This document shows positions 63,745 to 64,000 of a stretch of DNA of 64,000 bases, one piece after another. The stretch lies in the NCBI GenBank assembly GCA_945948555.1, contig CAMFBM010000007.1:1-64000 (forward strand). Reading direction: 5' to 3'. Origin of the DNA: an uncultured Bacteroidales bacterium (GTDB lineage Bacteria > Bacteroidota > Bacteroidia > Bacteroidales > UBA932). Positions within the stretch are counted from its first letter, which is position 1, and each line of letters starts with the position of its first letter. Under the pieces are notes generated by a model that was not told where the DNA came from, did not search any database, and saw only the letters and a list, made by a program, of their open reading frames with translations. Both the position numbers and the translations under genes were made by a program.

Positions 63745-64000
63745 TTAGTTCTCTTTGATTGCAGCCTGCGCGGCAGCCAGTCTTGCGATTGGAACGCGGA
63801 AAGGCGAGCAGGAAACATAGTTCAGACCGATTTTGTAGCAGAACTCAACTGATGCAGGGTCACCGCCGTGCTCTCCGCAGATACCGCACTTGAGGTTCTC
63901 CCTTGTGCCGCGGCCTTCCTTGACAGCATAGTTAACGAGTTTGCCGACAGCTTTCTGGTCGAGAGTCTTGAATGGGTCGGCATCCAGAATCTTGTTGCCA
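63745..64000 (-). CDS. ppdK: Pyruvate phosphate dikinase, C-terminal 84 residues
   Basis: A minus-strand frame enters from the window edge and ends with TAA at 63745-63747. The visible part has the highly conserved C-terminal end of pyruvate phosphate dikinase: [19 protein letters not shown], with the catalytic Cys of the PEP-binding domain, then [20 protein letters not shown]. The enzyme interconverts pyruvate, ATP and phosphate with PEP, AMP and pyrophosphate in central metabolism. It is a housekeeping gene and marks the outer boundary of the glycan locus. Confidence 0.95.
   Translation of the reverse strand, partial: GNKILDADPFKTLDQKAVGKLVNYAVKEGRGTRENLKCGICGEHGGDPASVEFCYKIGLNYVSCSPFRVPIARLAAAQAAIKEN

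Noticed and set aside
1..64000. CRISPR arrays or large tandem repeats
   Set aside because: I saw no regularly spaced repeat units on reading through the window.

Overview
The window reads as chromosome from a member of the order Bacteroidales (phylum Bacteroidota). Four things point there: tandem SusC/SusD pairs, a hybrid two-component sensor that carries an AraC domain, many lipoproteins with a Cys-type signal peptide, and repeated promoters with the Bacteroidota -7 box TAnnTTTG. Genus cannot be fixed from the sequence alone. By eye, base composition is moderate in most of the window and more AT-rich in the first 12 kb and in parts of 14-18 kb.

Region 1 (1-12 kb, all minus strand) starts with a small lipoprotein followed by a tripartite efflux operon (adaptor, RND pump, TolC-type channel, with ATGA coupling). 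Downstream come a small lipoprotein and two large lipoproteins that share a C-terminal domain resembling leukocidin/haemolysin beta-barrel toxins. A 41-residue peptide gene and a membrane-embedded AraC-type regulator cut by the window edge follow. Region 2 (12.3-18.1 kb) holds a fimbrillin-like surface lipoprotein with an AT-rich C-terminal domain and an internal G8 tract. Beyond it lies decayed mobile DNA: a possible integrase tail, an AAA_14/DUF4143 ATPase with a palindromic promoter region, and a 5'-truncated group II intron with an in-frame stop. The region ends at tRNA-Leu(CAA). A GH3 lipoprotein follows at 18.3-20.7 kb.

Region 3 (20.7-26.5 kb, plus strand) is the most distinctive. A clear FMN riboswitch with a terminator that abuts the start codon precedes a TonB-dependent receptor of the vitamin/iron type, not the SusC type. 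Behind it are a secreted histidine acid phosphatase, a secreted calcineurin-type metallophosphoesterase and a DUF4465 lipoprotein. I read this as a candidate flavin-scavenging locus: cofactors dephosphorylated outside the cell, then taken up across the outer membrane. This is inference, but testable.

Region 4 (26.5-63.7 kb) is a large polysaccharide utilization locus. Minus-strand genes encode a GH20 hexosaminidase, a GH3-SGNH esterase fusion and a three-enzyme fusion (EEP phosphodiesterase, GH33 sialidase, sialate O-acetylesterase). A divergent hybrid two-component regulator precedes two SusC/SusD pairs, a surface lipoprotein, two right-handed beta-helix hydrolases (GH28/GH49-like), a second GH20, two GH3 enzymes and a GDPD-like phosphodiesterase. 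Together they suggest an acetylated, sialylated (or other ulosonic-acid-bearing), N-acetylhexosamine-containing glycan, possibly with phosphodiester links. The window closes with the 3' end of pyruvate phosphate dikinase on the minus strand.
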